Assembly: GCA_021846985.1 (NCBI GenBank)
Contig: JAJZVX010000017.1
Location: 1-64,000 of the forward strand
From: Acidobacteriota bacterium
GTDB lineage: Bacteria; Acidobacteriota; Terriglobia; Terriglobales; Acidobacteriaceae
DNA length: 64,000 bases
Direction: 5' to 3'
A program made the translations under genes and the position numbers. Below are positions 53,488 to 63,284 of the stretch, one piece after another. Below the pieces are notes generated by a model. It was not told where the DNA came from. It did no database searches and saw only the letters and a list, made by a program, of their open reading frames with translations. The number at the start of each line of letters is the position of its first letter. Position 1 is the stretch's first letter.

Positions 53488-54858
53488 GTGAAACGCAATC
53501 GATCTCTATTCTGCTTGCCCCTTCTGGCGGCGCTGATCGGCGCCCCGCCTGCCGCCCAAGCCCAGACCGAACCCGCCGCGCATCCCGCTGTCATTTACGT
53601 CAAGGCCGGACATCTCTTTGACGCCACCAGCGACCAGCTTCGCGACAACATGGTTCTTCTGGTGGAGGACCAGCGCCTAGTCAAAGTCGCTCCCGCCGCG
53701 GATCTGCCCATCCCCGCCGGCGCCACAGTCATCGACCTTTCCAAGGACTGGGTACTGCCCGGCCTGATTGACTGCCACACTCACCTTGAGTACCGCGCCG
53801 ACAAATACGATCCCATTAACGATGTCCGCTTTACGCCCTTCCAGGGCGGCTTCAACGGCGTAGTCAACGCCCGGCGCACCCTCCTGGCCGGCTTCACCAG
53901 TGTGCGCGACGTCGGCTCCCAGCCCTTCTTCGCCGTCGATCTCCGCCGCTACATCGACGAGGGCTTCATTCCCGGCCCCCGCATGGTCGCCAGCGGTCCG
54001 CCGCTGTCTATCACCGGCGGCCACGGCGACATGAACGGCTTCGCCCCCCCCGTCAGCAACATGATGTACCCGGCCGAGAAAGACTTCGCCATCGTCGATG
54101 GTCCCGAGGAGGTTCGCCACGCCGTCCGCGAGCAAGTCAAGTACGGCGTCGATGTCATTAAGATCCTCGCCACCGGCGGCGTCCTCTCCCAGGGCGATAC
54201 CCCCGGCGCCGAGCAGCTCACCTACGACGAGATGAAGATGGCCGTCGATACCGCCCACGCCGCCGGGCGCAAGGTGGCTGCCCACGCCCACGGCACCCAG
54301 GGCATCAAGGACGCCATCCGCGCCGGCGTGGACTCCATCGAGCACGGCAGCCTCATCGACGCCGAAGGCATCCAGATGATGAAGGCGCGCGGCACTTACC
54401 TTGTCGCCGACATCTACAACGACGACTACATCCTCAGCACGGCCCCGAAATTCGGTCTGCCGCAGGAGATGATCAACAAGGAAAAGATGGTTGGCCGCCT
54501 GCAGCGCGAAAACTTTCGCAAGGCCGTCGAGGCCGGGGTCAAAATCGCCTTCGGCACCGATGCCGGCGTCTACCCCCACGGCGACAACGCCAAACAGTTC
54601 CACTACATGGTCAAGTTCGGCCTTACGCCCGCCGGCGCCATCCATGCCGCCACCTCGTCCGCCGCCGATCTCATCGGACGCTCCCAAGATGTTGGCACCC
54701 TCGTGCCCGGCAAGTACGCCGACCTGATCGCCGTCTCCTCGAATCCCCTCGACCGCATCGAGGTTCTGGAACACGTCTCTTTCGTGATGAAAGGCGGCAA
54801 GGTTTACAAGGACGAACTCGGCGCCGCGCCCGACGCGGCGAAGGCCGTTCTGCAGTAA
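53488..54858 (+). CDS. Exported metal-dependent amidohydrolase (Xaa-Pro dipeptidase-like)
   Basis: This 456-residue protein has a signal peptide (LFCLPLLAALIGAPPAAQAQ). The amidohydrolase barrel shows HxH in LIDCHTHLEY, the carbamylated Lys in DVIKILATGG, metal His residues in AAHAHGTQG and SIEHGSLID, and the catalytic Asp in FGTDAGVYPHG. This subgroup includes enzymes that cleave the last proline bond of short peptides (Sgx9260-like) and other exported imidazolonepropionase-like hydrolases. GAGGAG before GTG 53488 fixes the start; the TTG at 53473 is inside the leader. It converges on the malectin gene with 110 gene-free bases between them. Confidence 0.9.
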   Translation: MKRNRSLFCLPLLAALIGAPPAAQAQTEPAAHPAVIYVKAGHLFDATSDQLRDNMVLLVEDQRLVKVAPAADLPIPAGATVIDLSKDWVLPGLIDCHTHLEYRADKYDPINDVRFTPFQGGFNGVVNARRTLLAGFTSVRDVGSQPFFAVDLRRYIDEGFIPGPRMVASGPPLSITGGHGDMNGFAPPVSNMMYPAEKDFAIVDGPEEVRHAVREQVKYGVDVIKILATGGVLSQGDTPGAEQLTYDEMKMAVDTAHAAGRKVAAHAHGTQGIKDAIRAGVDSIEHGSLIDAEGIQMMKARGTYLVADIYNDDYILSTAPKFGLPQEMINKEKMVGRLQRENFRKAVEAGVKIAFGTDAGVYPHGDNAKQFHYMVKFGLTPAGAIHAATSSAADLIGRSQDVGTLVPGKYADLIAVSSNPLDRIEVLEHVSFVMKGGKVYKDELGAAPDAAKAVLQ

Positions 54859-54968
54859 CCAGTTTCGCGGCCGGGCGGCTTCTTGGCTGGCTGGGAAGCA
54901 AGCCGTCCGCGCCGCTCCCGTGGCGGCTCTTTGCAGGCCACACTCAGCTTTGCCGGTCCACTGGCTCT

Positions 54969-56504
54969 CTACTGGGGCAGCACTTCGATTCCGGTCACCG
55001 AGGCATAGCCCCGCACCGGCTCGAAGCGCAGCATCAGCTTCCCTTGCGCGTTCGGTTCCAATTCCGAGGCGCGCCGCACCACCACGTCGCCCCCCTGTGC
55101 CTCTCCGGCCAGGTCGAAGTTTTCCAGCAGCAGCCTCCCGTTGCAGGACACATTGAATACATGCGACACCTTTGTCCCCAGCTCTTCCGGCGGCCAGGCC
55201 CCGTGCCGCGCCGCAAAGTGCAGCACCAACGCATACCGGCCCGGGGGCACGGGAATGGCATAGGTGAAGTTGCCCCACCGCTCCGTCTCGTACATCTCCG
55301 GATCGTCCGTCCCGCTTACCGGCTCCGCATACGTGGCAATCTGTCCGCCTTCGAAGTAGTCGTCGGGGCTCCACCAGTGGCTGTCGTTGGAGTAGTATGG
55401 CGTCTGCCGTGCCAGCAGCCGCACCGGCCGCATCCGCCCGCGTATCCCCGGCAGGATCTCAATCGCTGAAAGAATCGCCTGTTTGCCGTCCTGCCCCGCA
55501 AACTCCAGGTGCAGCTTGCCGTCCGCTGCCGGCGTAATGTCGGGAAAGACCTTCACGTCCGCAGTCCGGCTTGCGCCCGCGTCCGCCGCCACGTCAAACC
55601 AGCTCAGCAGCGTCTTCCCGTTAGCCCGCACGGTCATAATGCGGTCGCCCTCGCCGCCCGTCCCCGTCGTTTCCGGACCAAACACGGTTTCGGCAAAGTG
55701 CAGCCGCAGCTCGTAAATGCCTTTCTTCAGCGGAATGTCATACCGGAAATCCCCCTGACGGCTGCTGCGGTAGAAATCCTGGTTCTGCGTCCGCCAGATG
55801 TGCTGCACGGCGCTTTTCACGGCCGTTCCCCCGGTGAACCATGCATCGGCGCTCCAGAGTTTGCCGGCATGATCGACAAAGCTGCGGTTGGCGCCTGCCA
55901 GAATCCTTATCTCTTCGCCGACCGGCGGGCCAAACTCGGTTCCGGTGAATGGGGTTTGCGGGGCTGCCGCCTCGGCCGCGGGCCGGGGCCGCTCCACCTG
56001 CGCAAGCCTCCACCCGGCAAAGCCCAGCAGCGTACAGGCGGCGAGGGCTGCTCCCCACCACGCCAAACGGGTCCGGAGCCGCGTGCCGGCCTTTGCCGCG
56101 GGAGCCGCTGTTGCCGCGGCCGGCGCTTGCCGCTCGCCGGCCGCGCGCGCTGCCTCGACAAAGCGGAATTCGGGAACGTACTGTCCCACGGGAATCACGA
56201 TCTGCAGCCGGTGCGCCGCACCTTCGCTCGCATAGTACTCGGCCAGGCGCTTGCGCAGCCGGTTGGCCTCCACGCGCACAATCGAGTCGGAATCCTGGTC
56301 GAACGTCTGCGCGCGGCCAAACGCCTCCAGCGCGATGGAATACTCCTTGATCTTGCCGGCTTCTCCGGCAAACAGCTTCTCACACAGATACGACAGGAGA
56401 AGCGTCATCGTGGGCGCGCGCGCAAAGCTCTTCGACTGAAGAATCTCCTTCAGCTCCGCGCGCTGCTCTTCGAGACTGGCCGTTCCCGGGCGTGCTGGCT
56501 CCAT
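54969..56504 (-). CDS. CadC-like transmembrane regulator with two malectin domains
   Basis: This 511-residue protein has an N-terminal helical domain: ELKEILQSKSFARAPTMTLL, IKEYSIALEAFGRAQTFDQD, SIVRVEANRLRKRLAEYYAS and VIPVGQYVPEF. The same sequence type occurs at the start of many acidobacterial signalling proteins and resembles a winged-helix transcriptional domain. A membrane helix lies near residues 150-170 (WWGAALAACTLLGFAG). Two malectin/di-glucose-binding domains follow (about 195-345 and 365-511), with the motifs YELRLHFAE and YALVLHFAA. The protein probably binds sugar outside and acts inside, like CadC or ToxR. It is divergent from a TPR gene. The DNA-binding role is inferred. Confidence 0.8.
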   Translation of the reverse strand: MEPARPGTASLEEQRAELKEILQSKSFARAPTMTLLLSYLCEKLFAGEAGKIKEYSIALEAFGRAQTFDQDSDSIVRVEANRLRKRLAEYYASEGAAHRLQIVIPVGQYVPEFRFVEAARAAGERQAPAAATAAPAAKAGTRLRTRLAWWGAALAACTLLGFAGWRLAQVERPRPAAEAAAPQTPFTGTEFGPPVGEEIRILAGANRSFVDHAGKLWSADAWFTGGTAVKSAVQHIWRTQNQDFYRSSRQGDFRYDIPLKKGIYELRLHFAETVFGPETTGTGGEGDRIMTVRANGKTLLSWFDVAADAGASRTADVKVFPDITPAADGKLHLEFAGQDGKQAILSAIEILPGIRGRMRPVRLLARQTPYYSNDSHWWSPDDYFEGGQIATYAEPVSGTDDPEMYETERWGNFTYAIPVPPGRYALVLHFAARHGAWPPEELGTKVSHVFNVSCNGRLLLENFDLAGEAQGGDVVVRRASELEPNAQGKLMLRFEPVRGYASVTGIEVLPQ

Positions 56505-56852
56505 CTTCGCTTCTCCGGAACGATGTAATAGTAGCGCTCTTGCGCTTCCCGGCTAGTGTGTAACGGTGGAGACTTGCGTTCCATCCTGAATGTAACCCCT
56601 GTTAACCCCTTCCTGTCCGGCGGCGCTCCGGCTGTTCGTGCGCTCACGCCCCGGGGCGATCTTCTTCTGCCGCAAGCGGTTATTCATTTTCCTCCGTGCT
56701 GTCACCGGCGCCAAACCGTCAAGTAGCAGGTCTAGCGTTGCGGGCCGCTCCGGCCTGGTCTTTACTGGCAACCAGATTGAGAGCGGATCGGGCCAGGCGG
56801 AGCAGTCAGCCCCGCCTTCCGCGAGATGCCAGAAGTCCAATGGAGGCGCACC
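56505..56852. other. Gap between the malectin regulator and TPR gene
   Basis: This 348-base divergent gap must hold promoters for both genes. No perfect palindrome, terminator or short gene was recognised. AATGTAACCCCTGTTAACCC near 56589 contains repeated TAACCCC and may be part of a regulatory site. Confidence 0.4.
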
Positions 56853-57605
56853 ATGAAAACCCTTGCGATGACGCTGATGTCGTTCGGCCTGGCGCTTTGC
56901 CCGGCCTTGTATGCAATGACCGATCCCCTGCCGGCCCCCCCTGGCGAAACCAGAATCGAGGCTGCCAAATCCGCCGAGGTCAAAGGCGACCAGGCGCGCC
57001 GGGACCAGAACTATATGGGAGCCATCTACCTTTACTTGGATGCGATCAGGGAAAACCCGCAGGATGCCATGCTCTACAACAAGCTCGGTATTGCCGAGGT
57101 GCAGTTGGGGAGCAGGCGCGAGGGGCGCAAGTACTTTGCCATGGCGCTCAAGCACGATCCGCGCAACGTGGTGGCCTATAACAACCTTGGCGCCGTGGCC
57201 TGCCTCGATCACAAGTATAAGGCGGCCGTTCGCTACCTGAAACAGGCGTTGGAACTCAACGAGTCTGACGCCACCGCGCACCTGAACATGGCCGAGGCAT
57301 GGATGGGCCTGCATCAGGAACAGCGCGCCATTACCGAGTACTCCCGCGCTCTGGAACTGGATGCCGACATCCTCAACAGCGGCACCAATGGCGTGATCGC
57401 TCAGGTGCACACCCCCGAGCAGCGCGCCATCATCTCCTTTCTGATTGCCAGAGCGTATGCCAAGCGCGGCAACATCGACGGAGCCCTGGAATACCTGCGC
57501 CGGGCCAAGGAAGACCGTTATCCTGGCTTGTCCCAGGTTTACACCGAGCCGGAGTTTGCTGCCGTTGTCAACGATCCCCGTCTGGAGAAGATCGTGAAGC
57601 GGTAG
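56853..57605 (+). CDS. Exported tetratricopeptide-repeat protein
   Basis: This 250-residue protein has a signal peptide (LAMTLMSFGLALCPALYA). Four or five TPR motifs follow: NYMGAIYLYLDAIRENPQDA, MLYNKLGIAEVQLGSRREGR, NVVAYNNLGAVACLDHKYKA and AHLNMAEAWMGLHQEQRAIT. A last helix pair reads IDGALEYLRRAKEDRYPGLS. It should scaffold partners in the periplasm. GGAGG precedes the ATG at 56853. A strong terminator follows 27 bases after the stop, so it is a single-gene unit. Its place beside the malectin regulator may mean it is a target, but that is inference. Confidence 0.85.
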   Translation: MKTLAMTLMSFGLALCPALYAMTDPLPAPPGETRIEAAKSAEVKGDQARRDQNYMGAIYLYLDAIRENPQDAMLYNKLGIAEVQLGSRREGRKYFAMALKHDPRNVVAYNNLGAVACLDHKYKAAVRYLKQALELNESDATAHLNMAEAWMGLHQEQRAITEYSRALELDADILNSGTNGVIAQVHTPEQRAIISFLIARAYAKRGNIDGALEYLRRAKEDRYPGLSQVYTEPEFAAVVNDPRLEKIVKR

Positions 57606-57631
57606 AGCCCTGTCGACCTGCACCCTTGCCG

Positions 57632-57672
57632 CGCCGCGCCGTGTCCCAACACGGTTCGGCGCGGCGTTTTTT
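57632..57672 (+). terminator. Strong Rho-independent terminator after TPR gene
   Basis: CGCCGCGCCG (57632-57641) and CGGCGCGGCG (57657-57666) pair perfectly. An inner GTGT/ACAC pair extends the stem toward the loop. TTTTTT follows directly. Confidence 0.9.
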
Positions 57673-57874
57673 CTGTATTCTGGCCGGCCTATTCTCACTC
57701 CATTCATCGTCTGCCGTCCATGGCAAACCCGCGGCCCGCTTCCTTGCCGGCATGCTGCATGCAAGTTACGAAGAGACCCCATGCGCGGTTCCTCTCCGGC
57801 CACTCCCGGCCGTCGCTGTCCGGCGTCTGGCGGTGTGTTGACGTCCATTTGCCCCGCCTGCGACACTGACGGCA

Positions 57875-58588
57875 ATGCAATACAAAGGAAGAGTGGAGTA
57901 CGCGGGCGAACGCAGGATTCGCGAGCGCAATAAGCCCTACTATCGCCTGGCGCACTGGCCCATCTGGATATGGGTCTTCTTTCTCGCCCCCGGGCCCTTG
58001 ACCTTTTCTCTCTTTGCGCATGGATTCTCCGCGCGCAACTTCGCCTGGTTGCTGGCCGTCCTGGCGGGCACCGGCGCCGCCGGTGTGTGCGCGCAGTTGC
58101 CCGGCGTGGAACTGCGCCCTTACATCCTGCGCTTCGACGAGGACAAGCCCAACCCCCTCTACCGCCGCGTCTGTTACACCTTCGCCTGGAACGCAGTTTT
58201 GAGCTTCGCTCTGCTCAACCTGGCCGCCCTGACGATCGCCGCCGTCAGCGGCCGCTGGTACATGAAACAGATTTACACCTACGCTTACTTCCCCCTCTGC
58301 GCCGTCATCCTCCTGCTTGGAGCGTTGGGCAAGCTGCCCCGCGTCGGACCATCCACGAAAGGAGAGGGCACGGAGCGCCGCTACTTCTACGGCTCCGTCT
58401 GGGCGGTCACCGTGGCCCAAACCCTGCTGCTTATCCTCTGGAAGCTGCTCCCGTCCACGCAGACCGCCGCCCAGATCAAGCTGGCGGTCTTTGTGGGCGC
58501 ACTCGCGTTCATGGGCTGGCTGGCCTACCAGGGCAGACTGTACCGCACGCGCCCCATCCTGCCCGGCGAAATCATGGTCTCCGACTGA
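57875..58588 (+). CDS. Multi-pass membrane protein of unknown function
   Basis: This 237-residue protein has about six hydrophobic segments: WPIWIWVFFLAPGPLTFSLF, FAWLLAVLAGTGAAGVCAQL, TFAWNAVLSFALLNLAAL, PLCAVILLLGALG, VAQTLLLILWKLL and LAVFVGALAFMGWLAY. The N-terminus is basic and lies in the cytoplasm. Conserved-looking charged residues sit in YILRFDEDKPNPLYRR between helices 2 and 3. No family is recognised. It is flanked by a terminator upstream and a convergent proline dehydrogenase gene. Confidence 0.75.
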   Translation: MQYKGRVEYAGERRIRERNKPYYRLAHWPIWIWVFFLAPGPLTFSLFAHGFSARNFAWLLAVLAGTGAAGVCAQLPGVELRPYILRFDEDKPNPLYRRVCYTFAWNAVLSFALLNLAALTIAAVSGRWYMKQIYTYAYFPLCAVILLLGALGKLPRVGPSTKGEGTERRYFYGSVWAVTVAQTLLLILWKLLPSTQTAAQIKLAVFVGALAFMGWLAYQGRLYRTRPILPGEIMVSD

Positions 58589-58699
58589 AGCGCGCCCGGC
58601 CGCCAGTGCTCCGCCCGCCGCCGCGCTGGCGCCAGTGGCGTCTTTTCCTCTGCCCCGTGGATGCGGGCGTCCTCGCGGCATCTGCCCGGCTCCGCGTCC

Positions 58700-59626
58700 T
58701 TACTGCCTCAGCAGGTTCCGCGCCAGAAACAGCATGTTGGCCGGGCGCTCGGCCAGCCTGCGCATGAAGTATGGGTACCACTCGTGGCCAAAGGGCACAT
58801 AGACGCGGACGTTATAGCCTGCTTTCACCAGCTCCCGCTGCAGGTCGCGCCGCACCCCGTGCAGCATCTGGAATTCGAACTGGCTGGGCGCGATCCCGTG
58901 CTGGCGCGCATAGTTTTTGACGGCGGCGATCATGGTCTCGTCGTGCGTGGCCAGCCCGTGATAGAGCCCGCTCTCCAAAAGCTGGCTGCTGAGCCGGACG
59001 AAATTCGCGTCCACCTCCGCCTTGCGGGGGAAAGCCACTTCGGCGGGCTCATTGTAGGCGCCCTTGCAGAGCCTCACCCGGATGCCATCGGCCATCAATT
59101 GTTCGATGTCGGCCTGCGATCGGTACAGGTAGGCCTGGATCACCACCCCGATGGCCTCCCGCAGTTCCGGCCGCGCGTGCAGCCGCCGCACAATGTCCAG
59201 CGTTGCCTGCGTCAGCGTGGAGTCTTCCATGTCAATGCGTACAAAATTGCCTGCGCCGGCCGCATGGCGCGCCAGGTTCTCCGCAATGCTTTCGGCCAGA
59301 TGCGGCGAAAGTCCCAGGCCCATCTGCGTCAGCTTCACGCTGACGTTGGCGTCCAGCTTCCTGGCCGCGATGGCGTCCAGCAGCCGGTGATAGACATCGG
59401 CGGCCAGGTGCGCCTCGTGTTCGGCCGTCACGCTCTCGCCCAGCGAGTCCAGCGTCACCGCCATGCCTTCGGCGTTGCGCGCTTCGGCCACGCGCAGGGC
59501 GTCTTCGATTTCCATGCCCGCCACAAAACGCGAGCTGAGCTGCACGCCGAGACTGGACCGTTCGGCCATACGGCGCAAGAACTTGTTGCGGGAGAGTGCG
59601 ATCAGCGCGGAGCGAAGAAGATTCAT
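58700..59626 (-). CDS. Proline dehydrogenase
   Basis: This 308-residue FAD enzyme oxidises proline to pyrroline-5-carboxylate. The PRODH barrel is clear: AEGMAVTLDSLGESV, VSVKLTQMGLGLSPHLAESI, FVRIDMEDSTLTQATLDIV, GVVIQAYLYRSQADIEQL, VRLCKGAYNEP, THDETMIAAV, FEFQMLHGVRRDLQREL and VRVYVPFGHEWYPYFMRRLA. It is the short, single-domain form found in Gram-positives and Deinococcus; the P5C dehydrogenase must be encoded elsewhere. The ATG at 59626 gives a normal start; an ATG at 59680 is less likely. Electrons probably pass to membrane quinones. Confidence 0.93.
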   Translation of the reverse strand: MNLLRSALIALSRNKFLRRMAERSSLGVQLSSRFVAGMEIEDALRVAEARNAEGMAVTLDSLGESVTAEHEAHLAADVYHRLLDAIAARKLDANVSVKLTQMGLGLSPHLAESIAENLARHAAGAGNFVRIDMEDSTLTQATLDIVRRLHARPELREAIGVVIQAYLYRSQADIEQLMADGIRVRLCKGAYNEPAEVAFPRKAEVDANFVRLSSQLLESGLYHGLATHDETMIAAVKNYARQHGIAPSQFEFQMLHGVRRDLQRELVKAGYNVRVYVPFGHEWYPYFMRRLAERPANMLFLARNLLRQ

Positions 59627-59838
59627 CGAGCAACCTGCCGGCCGGAGCGCGAGAAACGCCGCCCGTTGCCGACCCCACATTCTCGCACATCACGGTTCCC
59701 GCCTGCCGTGTCTTCGCGCGGCCGCCGGGACAATCGCATGGACGATTCACTTCCCTTCCTGCTCCGCTAAGCCCCGGGGGGTAGATCTTGCTCTTGGATT
59801 CGCTCTTCCTGATGCTCGACTCTTCCCCGAATCCCCAT

Positions 59839-61371
59839 TCACGATCGTTCCCGCACCGGACCAGCATCCGCGGCAGGGGGCGATCCATTTCTCTGGCGGA
59901 AGCGATTCAGGCGTCCGACGAGGGAGGCGGGACCGGTGACGGTCAGATGAACGAGGTTGCCCTGGTAGGCGCGGCGATGGACCACCATGCCGGCTTCGAT
60001 GGCCGCCAGCACGGCGCCTTCCTGCTGCGGAACGCGGAACTCTGCGTCGATGAGCGGGTCGGAATGCAGGGCCGCGTCGATGGCCTCCAGCAGCGCTGCC
60101 ATGCCTTCGCCGGCGCGGGCGGAAACAGCGACGGCGCGCGTCTGGCGCGGATCGGCACCGGGTCTCTCGCGGGCCGTTTCCGAGGGGTTGCCGCTGGTGC
60201 GTGAGAGCAGCCCCGCGCGCTCGTGTTCATCAAGCAGGTCGATCTTGTTCAGCACTTCGATGCGGGGTTTGGCGAGGGCTTCGAGCTCGCCCAGCACCTT
60301 TTCCACCTGCGTTTTCTGCTCGTCGCCGTAGGAGGAGGCGGCGTCGCGGACGTGGAGCAGCACCTCGGCCTGTTCCACCTCTTCGAGCGTGGCGCGAAAG
60401 CTGGTGACCAGGGAGTGCGGCAGATTGCGGATGAAGCCCACGGTGTCGGAGAGCAGCACCTTGCGGCGGCTGGGCAGCGACAGGAGGCGCAGCTTCGGAT
60501 CGAGAGTGGCGAACATGCGCGCCGATTGCAACACGCCCGCTCCGGTGAGGCAGTTGAAGAGGGTGCTTTTTCCGGCGTTGGTGTAACCGACCAGCGCCAC
60601 CGTGGGGACGGCCGACTCGCGGCGGCGGCGCTGCTCGCGCCGCACGCGGCGAACCGCATCCAGATCCAGCTTGAGCTGGTCGATGCGGCGCTGGATGTGG
60701 CGGCGGTCGGTTTCCAGGCGGGTTTCGCCGGGTCCTCGGGTGCCGATGCCGCCGCCCAGTTGCGACATGGCCTTGCCGCGCCCGGTGAGGCGCGGAAGCA
60801 TGTATTCGAGCTGCGCCAGTTCGACCTGGAGCTGGCCCTCGCGGGTGCGGGCGTGGCGGGCAAAGATGTCGAGGATGAGTTGGGTCCGGTCCAGCACCCG
60901 GCAGGGAAGCGCCGCCTCCAAGTTGCGGAGCTGGGTGGGGGTCAGGTCGTGGTCGAAGAGGACCAGATCGGCTTCAGTGGAGGCGGCAACGCCAGCTATC
61001 TCTTCCACCTTGCCGGGTCCGATCAGGGTTGCCGGATCGGGGCGGTCGCGGCGCTGGATCACCTCGGCCGCCACCAGCCCGCCGGCGCTCGAAACCAACT
61101 CGCGGAACTCGGCAAGCGACTCCTCCACGTCAAGGCCGGAAGCGACCCTGGCTCGTGGCGGGGCGGTCCATCCCGAAGCGGGCGTGGGCTGCGCAGAGAG
61201 GTTTGCGCGCGCGTTATCGGGAGCGCCGGCGGCCGGGCACACGTCTGACGCATGCGCGGCCGCCGGGGCGGCGCAGACCATTCGCGGGCGGGACCGGAAG
61301 TCCACACCCACCAGGACGGCGCGCTCCACGCGATTCGGAGCGTCCCCCGCCTGGCTGGCTTCCAACGCCAA
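59839..61371 (-). CDS. hflX: GTPase HflX
   Basis: This 510-residue ribosome-associated GTPase splits stalled 70S ribosomes under stress. The N-terminal HflX domain reads VQRAVL-type [10 protein letters not shown] near residue 16, then [20 protein letters not shown] and [17 protein letters not shown]. The middle has [24 protein letters not shown] sequence and [18 protein letters not shown]. The G domain has G1 [10 protein letters not shown]3 [11 protein letters not shown] and G4 NKID. The C-terminal tail is about 100 residues longer than the core needs. It starts with TTG at 61371, 20 bases after the hfq stop, so the two are co-transcribed as in many bacteria. An insert of about 30 residues follows the first strand. 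Confidence 0.94.
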   Translation of the reverse strand: MALEASQAGDAPNRVERAVLVGVDFRSRPRMVCAAPAAAHASDVCPAAGAPDNARANLSAQPTPASGWTAPPRARVASGLDVEESLAEFRELVSSAGGLVAAEVIQRRDRPDPATLIGPGKVEEIAGVAASTEADLVLFDHDLTPTQLRNLEAALPCRVLDRTQLILDIFARHARTREGQLQVELAQLEYMLPRLTGRGKAMSQLGGGIGTRGPGETRLETDRRHIQRRIDQLKLDLDAVRRVRREQRRRRESAVPTVALVGYTNAGKSTLFNCLTGAGVLQSARMFATLDPKLRLLSLPSRRKVLLSDTVGFIRNLPHSLVTSFRATLEEVEQAEVLLHVRDAASSYGDEQKTQVEKVLGELEALAKPRIEVLNKIDLLDEHERAGLLSRTSGNPSETARERPGADPRQTRAVAVSARAGEGMAALLEAIDAALHSDPLIDAEFRVPQQEGAVLAAIEAGMVVHRRAYQGNLVHLTVTGPASLVGRLNRFRQRNGSPPAADAGPVRERS

Positions 61372-61391
61372 TCGAGATCGTACTTCCCGCG

Positions 61392-61703
61392 CTATCTCTG
61401 CTCCGCGACGGCCGCGGGCGGGGCCGGCATGGGCACCGCCGAGGGCCCCAGTCCCGTGGCGGCGGCGGCCGGGCGGTGTTCGCTGTGAAGGACGGCCCGG
61501 TTGCTCACCACGGTGGAAATGGCGTGCTTGAAGATCAACTGTTCCTGGCTGTTGTTCTCCAGCAGCACGGAGTATTTGTCAAAAGAACGAATCTTGCCGG
61601 TAAGCTTGACGCCGCTTACCAGGTAGATCGTAATGGGGGTCTTGTCCTTGCGGACCGTGTTCAGGAAGGTGTCCTGAATGTTTTGTGCCGGCTTGTTTTC
61701 CAT
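61392..61703 (-). CDS. hfq: RNA chaperone Hfq
   Basis: This 103-residue Sm-like protein forms a hexamer that helps small RNAs pair with mRNAs. Sm1 reads [20 protein letters not shown] with DKYSVLLE, and Sm2 reads [12 protein letters not shown] with the typical YKHAIST-like pattern. The N-terminus, [20 protein letters not shown], is standard. An Ala/Pro-rich C-terminal tail of about 35 residues extends past the core. AGGAG precedes the ATG. The 333-base gap upstream shared with the divergent aminotransferase gene holds the promoters of both. Confidence 0.97.
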   Translation of the reverse strand: MENKPAQNIQDTFLNTVRKDKTPITIYLVSGVKLTGKIRSFDKYSVLLENNSQEQLIFKHAISTVVSNRAVLHSEHRPAAAATGLGPSAVPMPAPPAAVAEQR

Positions 61704-62036
61704 TTGCCGATCTCCTGCCTTCTTTTGAGTGGTTGGATGTTTGGAACGAACACGAACGCGTGAAATGCGAAAGCCGCGGACGCGGCACCGGAACTCCCGG
61801 GGCCGAATTGCGCCGCAATGTGATCACCTTATCTGGAATTGGGCCGTATTTCAACCGCCGGCAGCTCTTTGGCCTGGTGCGGATGAACAATGACTCCCCA
61901 TTCAGGAAAGATAGGCCTCTCGGCGGTATCGGGATCGGAGCGGAGTGCGCTCTCTTTGGGGTTTGTGCACGGAATGGCATATTTCGGGTTTGCGTTCGTG
62001 GGGCACGACCGTTCACCTGGCTGGTACTATAGTCAC

Positions 62037-63227
62037 GTGAAAACCGCCCTCAGTTCCGCTCCGGGCGCCGCGCGGATTAGCCAGCCGGTGCCCATGCTGG
62101 ATTTAAAGCGTCAGTACGCTCCCCTGCAGCAGGAGTTGCAGGAGGCGGTGGGCCAAGTGCTCGAGACGCAGCAATTTATCCTTGGCGAGTACGCCGCGGA
62201 GTTTGAGCGGGCGGCGGCTGGGCAACTGGGTGTGAAGCATGCGGTGGGCTGCTCGTCGGGCACGGACGCGCTGTGGCTGGCGCTGGCGGCGGCGGGCGTA
62301 GGGCCGGGCATGGCGGTGGTGACCACGCCGTTCAGTTTTTTTGCGTCGGTCAGCGCCATCCTGCGCTCTGGCGCTACGGCGCTACTGGCCGATATTGAGC
62401 CGCGGACGTTCCATCTGGACGCGGCAGCCGTGGAGCGGGTGCTGGATGGGGAGCAGGGCGGAGCGGTGCGCGCCATTCTGCCGGTGCATCTGTATGGCCA
62501 GTGCGCGGACTGGAGCGTCTGGGGCCGGTTGCGGCGGGAACGCGGCGTGCAGTTGATCGAGGATGCGGCCCAGGCCTGGGGCGCGGAGTGGCAGGGAGTG
62601 AAGGCTGGCGGGCTGGGAGATGCGGCGGCCTTCAGTTTCTATCCCACCAAGAATTTGAGCGCGGCCGGCGATGCCGGCATGGTGGCCACCAACTCGGAGG
62701 AACTGGCGGAGCGGGCGCGCATGCTGCGTCAGCACGGCATGCGGCGGCGCTACTATCACGACGAGATTGGATGGAACACGCGCCTGGACGGCTTTCAGGC
62801 GGCGATTCTTTCCGTCAAGCTGAAGTACATCGAAGGATGGAACCAGGCCCGGCGGCGGGTGGCGGAGCGCTATCATGCGTTATTTGCCGCCGCCGGACTG
62901 GCGGAGAGCGGAAGTTATCCCGAGCGCGGCGTGGTGTTGCCGGGCGAAGCTACGGGCAGCCGCCACGTGTGGCACCAGTATGTAATTCGCGTGCAGCGGC
63001 GCGATGCGCTGCGGGAGTTTCTGGCGGCGCGAGCGATCGGATCGGAGATATATTATCCCGTTGCTCTGCATATGCAGAAGGCACTGCGGCGCCTGGGATA
63101 TGCCGAAGGGTCGTTTCCCGAGGCCGAGCGCGCGGCGCGCGAGGTGCTGGCGCTGCCCATCTTCCCCGAATTGCGGGAGGACGAGCAGGCCACCGTGGTG
63201 GCTGCGATCGCGGAGTTTCTGAACTGA
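62037..63227 (+). CDS. DegT/DnrJ/EryC1/StrS-type PLP aminotransferase
   Basis: This 396-residue enzyme transfers an amino group to a keto-sugar nucleotide, as in amino-sugar synthesis for O-antigen or antibiotic glycans. VPMLDLKRQYAPLQQELQEA opens the fold, AVGCSSGTDALWLAL binds PLP phosphate, IEDAAQAWGA carries the PLP-binding Asp, and Lys205 in FYPTKNLSAAGDAGM forms the Schiff base. NTRLDGFQAAILSVKL is typical too. The GTG at 62037 is preferred, right after TACTAT (62025-62030), which may be a -10 giving a leaderless message; an ATG at 62094 is an alternative. It stands alone with no sugar-nucleotide genes beside it. Confidence 0.92.
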   Translation: MKTALSSAPGAARISQPVPMLDLKRQYAPLQQELQEAVGQVLETQQFILGEYAAEFERAAAGQLGVKHAVGCSSGTDALWLALAAAGVGPGMAVVTTPFSFFASVSAILRSGATALLADIEPRTFHLDAAAVERVLDGEQGGAVRAILPVHLYGQCADWSVWGRLRRERGVQLIEDAAQAWGAEWQGVKAGGLGDAAAFSFYPTKNLSAAGDAGMVATNSEELAERARMLRQHGMRRRYYHDEIGWNTRLDGFQAAILSVKLKYIEGWNQARRRVAERYHALFAAAGLAESGSYPERGVVLPGEATGSRHVWHQYVIRVQRRDALREFLAARAIGSEIYYPVALHMQKALRRLGYAEGSFPEAERAAREVLALPIFPELREDEQATVVAAIAEFLN

Positions 63228-63229
63228 CA

Positions 63230-63276
63230 GCGAGATTCCCAGGGCGCCGGATCGCATCCGATCCAGGGAATCTCGC
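63230..63276. terminator. Bidirectional hairpin between convergent genes
   Basis: GCGAGATTCCC (63230-63240) and GGGAATCTCGC (63266-63276) pair exactly. A second stem, GGATCG/CGATCC, lies inside. It sits between the ends of the plus-strand aminotransferase and the minus-strand exported protein, so it can serve both. No U-run follows. Confidence 0.65.
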
Positions 63277-63284
63277 CCTGCGCG

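Noticed and set aside
56553..57875. A 440-codon minus-strand frame overlapping the TPR gene
   Set aside because: The plus-strand TPR gene has a signal peptide, ribosome site and terminator. The minus frame has no motif.
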